Positions 5,393 to 6,791 of a stretch of DNA of 6,791 nt are shown piece by piece. Location of the stretch: positions 1-6,791 of the forward strand of contig JAKOZM010000472.1 of the NCBI GenBank assembly GCA_029779995.1, written 5' to 3'. The position numbers were made by a program, and so were the translations under genes. This stretch comes from Actinomycetes bacterium (lineage in GTDB: Bacteria; Actinomycetota; Actinomycetes; S36-B12; UBA10799). Positions within the stretch are counted from its first letter, which is position 1. Every line of letters starts with the position of its first letter. The notes under the pieces were generated by a model, which saw nothing but the letters and a program-made list of their open reading frames with translations, did not search any database and was not told the DNA's origin.

Positions 5393-5920
5393 TCACATGG
5401 CCAGGTGCTTCGCCGGATCCACGGGGGTCCGGTTCTTGCTGATCTCGAAGTGCAGGTGGGGGCCGGTTGAATTGCCGGTGTTGCCCAGGTCGCCGATGTG
5501 CTCACCACGGGCCACCGTCTGACCCCTACGCACCTCGATGCTGGACAGGTGCGCGTACAGGCTGCGGGTTCCGTCGCCGTGAGCGACCTCGATCATGTTG
5601 CCGTAGGCACCAACCGGGCCCGACGCGACGACCTTGCCGTCGTCCACGGCAACGATGGGGGTGCCCATGGGGGCAGCAAAGTCCAGCCCCGTGTGCCGCC
5701 CGGAACTCCAGTAGGGGCCACTGCGACCGAAGGTGGCCGAGATCGTGTAGTTGCTGGTCGGCACCTGCAGGCCTTCGGCCTCGGCCGCGGCCTTGAAGTT
5801 CACATCGTGCCCCATGAAGTCCATCCCGGCTTCGGGAACGGCGGCAGTTGCGGGGGTAGCGGCAAAGCCAAGCGCGGCGGTGGCCGTGAGGGCGGCGATC
5901 GCGAACACTGAGGTCTTCAT
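5393..5920 (-). CDS. Secreted M23 family (LytM-type) peptidase
   Basis: A 175-residue exported protein with a single peptidase domain. Residues 1-26 look like a signal peptide (K2, hydrophobic alanine-rich core, cleavage after ATPATA). The M23 domain spans about 60-170. The expected zinc ligands are H76 and D80 (HTGLD) and H157 (GPHLHFE); H155 and H124 (YAHLS) match the other active-site histidines of LytM, so the enzyme should be active. The substrate would be peptide bonds in peptidoglycan cross-links; that is known for the family and not visible here. There is no LysM, SH3, coiled-coil or other targeting domain, so it is a minimal form. AAGGA (5930-5934) lies about nine bases before the ATG. 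It converges on pcaJ, and 161 bases separate it from the nucleotidase gene upstream. Confidence 0.93.
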   Translation of the reverse strand: MKTSVFAIAALTATAALGFAATPATAAVPEAGMDFMGHDVNFKAAAEAEGLQVPTSNYTISATFGRSGPYWSSGRHTGLDFAAPMGTPIVAVDDGKVVASGPVGAYGNMIEVAHGDGTRSLYAHLSSIEVRRGQTVARGEHIGDLGNTGNSTGPHLHFEISKNRTPVDPAKHLAM

Positions 5921-5991
5921 GAGGGGATTTCCTTCTTCCGCCCGGTGAGGGGTTTTCCGGACAGGTCAGTGATCCCCGAACTGCGCGCGCT

Positions 5992-6012
5992 TCACACCAG
6001 AAAACGATGTGA
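5992..6012. other. Inverted repeat TCACA/TGTGA upstream of the M23 peptidase gene
   Basis: TCACA (5992-5996) and TGTGA (6008-6012) form a 5-bp inverted repeat around 11 bases, 72 to 92 bases before the peptidase start. The right arm also begins a partial CRP/GlxR-like match (TGTGA, six bases, then GAACA, 6008-6023), in which only 3 of 5 bases of the second half fit. It could be an operator for the peptidase gene or chance. The rest of the 5921-6081 interval shows no recognisable riboswitch or RNA. Confidence 0.25.
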
Positions 6013-6081
6013 TCTGAGGAACACCTGCGGCGCTTGCCCCACATGGCACGGATCCGCGTCGATCGGCGAGCGCAATCCGCC

Positions 6082-6791
6082 CTACTCCAGGGTCCCCGCG
6101 TTGCGCATGCCGAACGGCACGTGCACAGACGGCGCAAATCGCCGAGTCGATGTCAGGTGCGAGGTCTGGTCGTCGAAGTAGATGTGCGGACGCAGCACCT
6201 CGACGACATTGCCCTTGTCCGCACCGGCCAGGAAGAACATGTCGTCCACCTCCACGCCCCAGGTGCGCAGCGTGTTGATGGCACGCTCGTGGGCGGGAAC
6301 GCTGCGAGCGGTGATCACTGCCACGCGCAGTCGCCCCGGGCCTCCGAGCACCTCTCGCTCCTTGCGCTGCAAGGCGGCAACGCCGGTGAGGAATCCTTGC
6401 AGGGGGCCGGGGTTGTGCGGCACGGACAGCCGCTGCGCCTCATGATGCTGGAACCCGGCGATTCCCCCGGCCGCGAAAGCCTCCTCGGCCTCATCATCGG
6501 CAAGCACCCCGTCGAAGTCGAAGGCGATGCGCACCCCCTCGTCCTCGGCATCATCAGCATGGGCCGAGGCCAGCACCTGACCCGCCGGGACTCCCGCCTG
6601 GATGGCCGCACGTACCGAGGCTTCATCCCAACTCAGGAACAGTGACACCCCGAACGCCGGGCAGTAGGCGAAGGGAGCGGCGCCCGACGTGAACACCGCG
6701 CGGATGACCGGCAGGCCATAGTGCTCGACGCTGCGCATGATGCGCAGGCCCGTGACGGCACTGTTGCGCGACATCACGATCACGTCCACCA
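6082..6791 (-). CDS. 5'-nucleotidase, NT5C1-like family (partial, N-terminus beyond right edge)
   Basis: The C-terminal 236 or so residues of a cytosolic 5'-nucleotidase (5_nucleotid family, PF06189), which hydrolyses nucleoside monophosphates to nucleosides. Counting from the GTG codon at 6789, VIVMSRNSAVTGLRIMRS (3-20), the segment AVFTSGAAPF (31-40), and FGVSLFLS (46-53) are typical. A HAD-like active site follows: IAFDFDGVLADDEAEE (88-103) with D91 and D93 as nucleophile and acid/base, VITARS for motif II, DKGNVVEVL for the motif III lysine and YFDDQ for motif IV. The codon at 6789 is almost certainly internal, because the family block VxxMSRN is normally preceded by some 50 or more residues; the gene continues past the window. 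The stop is TAG at 6084-6082. It is probably transcribed separately from the M23 gene, given the 161-base gap, though read-through cannot be excluded. Confidence 0.9.
   Translation of the reverse strand, partial: VDVIVMSRNSAVTGLRIMRSVEHYGLPVIRAVFTSGAAPFAYCPAFGVSLFLSWDEASVRAAIQAGVPAGQVLASAHADDAEDEGVRIAFDFDGVLADDEAEEAFAAGGIAGFQHHEAQRLSVPHNPGPLQGFLTGVAALQRKEREVLGGPGRLRVAVITARSVPAHERAINTLRTWGVEVDDMFFLAGADKGNVVEVLRPHIYFDDQTSHLTSTRRFAPSVHVPFGMRNAGTLE

Noticed and set aside
5921..6081. c-di-AMP (ydaO-type) riboswitch before the cell-wall peptidase gene
   Set aside because: This is a frequent arrangement in actinobacteria, so I looked for it. The conserved blocks, including the GGGGUGAAUC-like segment, are absent.

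Overview
The window is GC-rich with GC-biased codon use. Together with the gene types this suggests a high-GC Gram-positive (Actinomycetota); that assignment is an inference from composition and gene families, and I could not place it more precisely. It reads as ordinary chromosome: no rRNA, tRNA, transposase, phage or CRISPR genes were seen.

Layout from left to right. (1) 1-455, minus strand: the N-terminal two-thirds of a YhhQ/DUF165-type queuosine-precursor transporter, running off the left edge. (2) 456-849: a non-coding stretch holding a 71-bp tandem repeat (three full copies and a 23-bp start of a fourth, 497-732), with a perfect 12-bp palindrome at its left edge. This is the least explained part of the window. 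(3) 850-1791, minus: a secreted subtilisin-like protease of the aqualysin/proteinase K type that lacks the usual I9 propeptide. (4) 1824-2738, minus: a LysR-type regulator. (5) 2739-2807: a short divergent promoter/operator region. (6) 2808-5289, plus: a tightly overlapping three-gene operon, pcaF-pcaI-pcaJ, with two 4-base ATGA overlaps. (7) 5305-5339: a perfect 12-bp hairpin that can serve as terminator for both convergent flanks. (8) 5393-5920, minus: a small secreted M23 (LytM-type) peptidase. (9) 6082-6791, minus: most of a cytosolic 5'-nucleotidase (HAD-like fold), entering from the right edge.

The clearest functional unit is the last two steps of the beta-ketoadipate pathway of aromatic degradation. 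PcaI and PcaJ form the 3-oxoadipate CoA-transferase that uses succinyl-CoA, and PcaF cleaves the resulting beta-ketoadipyl-CoA to succinyl-CoA and acetyl-CoA. The divergently read LysR protein is the likely regulator. The upstream ring-cleavage and lactone genes are not in the window. The protease, M23 peptidase, transporter and nucleotidase have no evident link to this pathway.

I did not find a convincing new multi-gene system. The observations most worth following are the 71-bp repeat array, whose copy-to-copy changes all fall outside its possible hairpin arms, the propeptide-less protease with an altered active-site neighbourhood, and the probable leaderless expression of the LysR gene.
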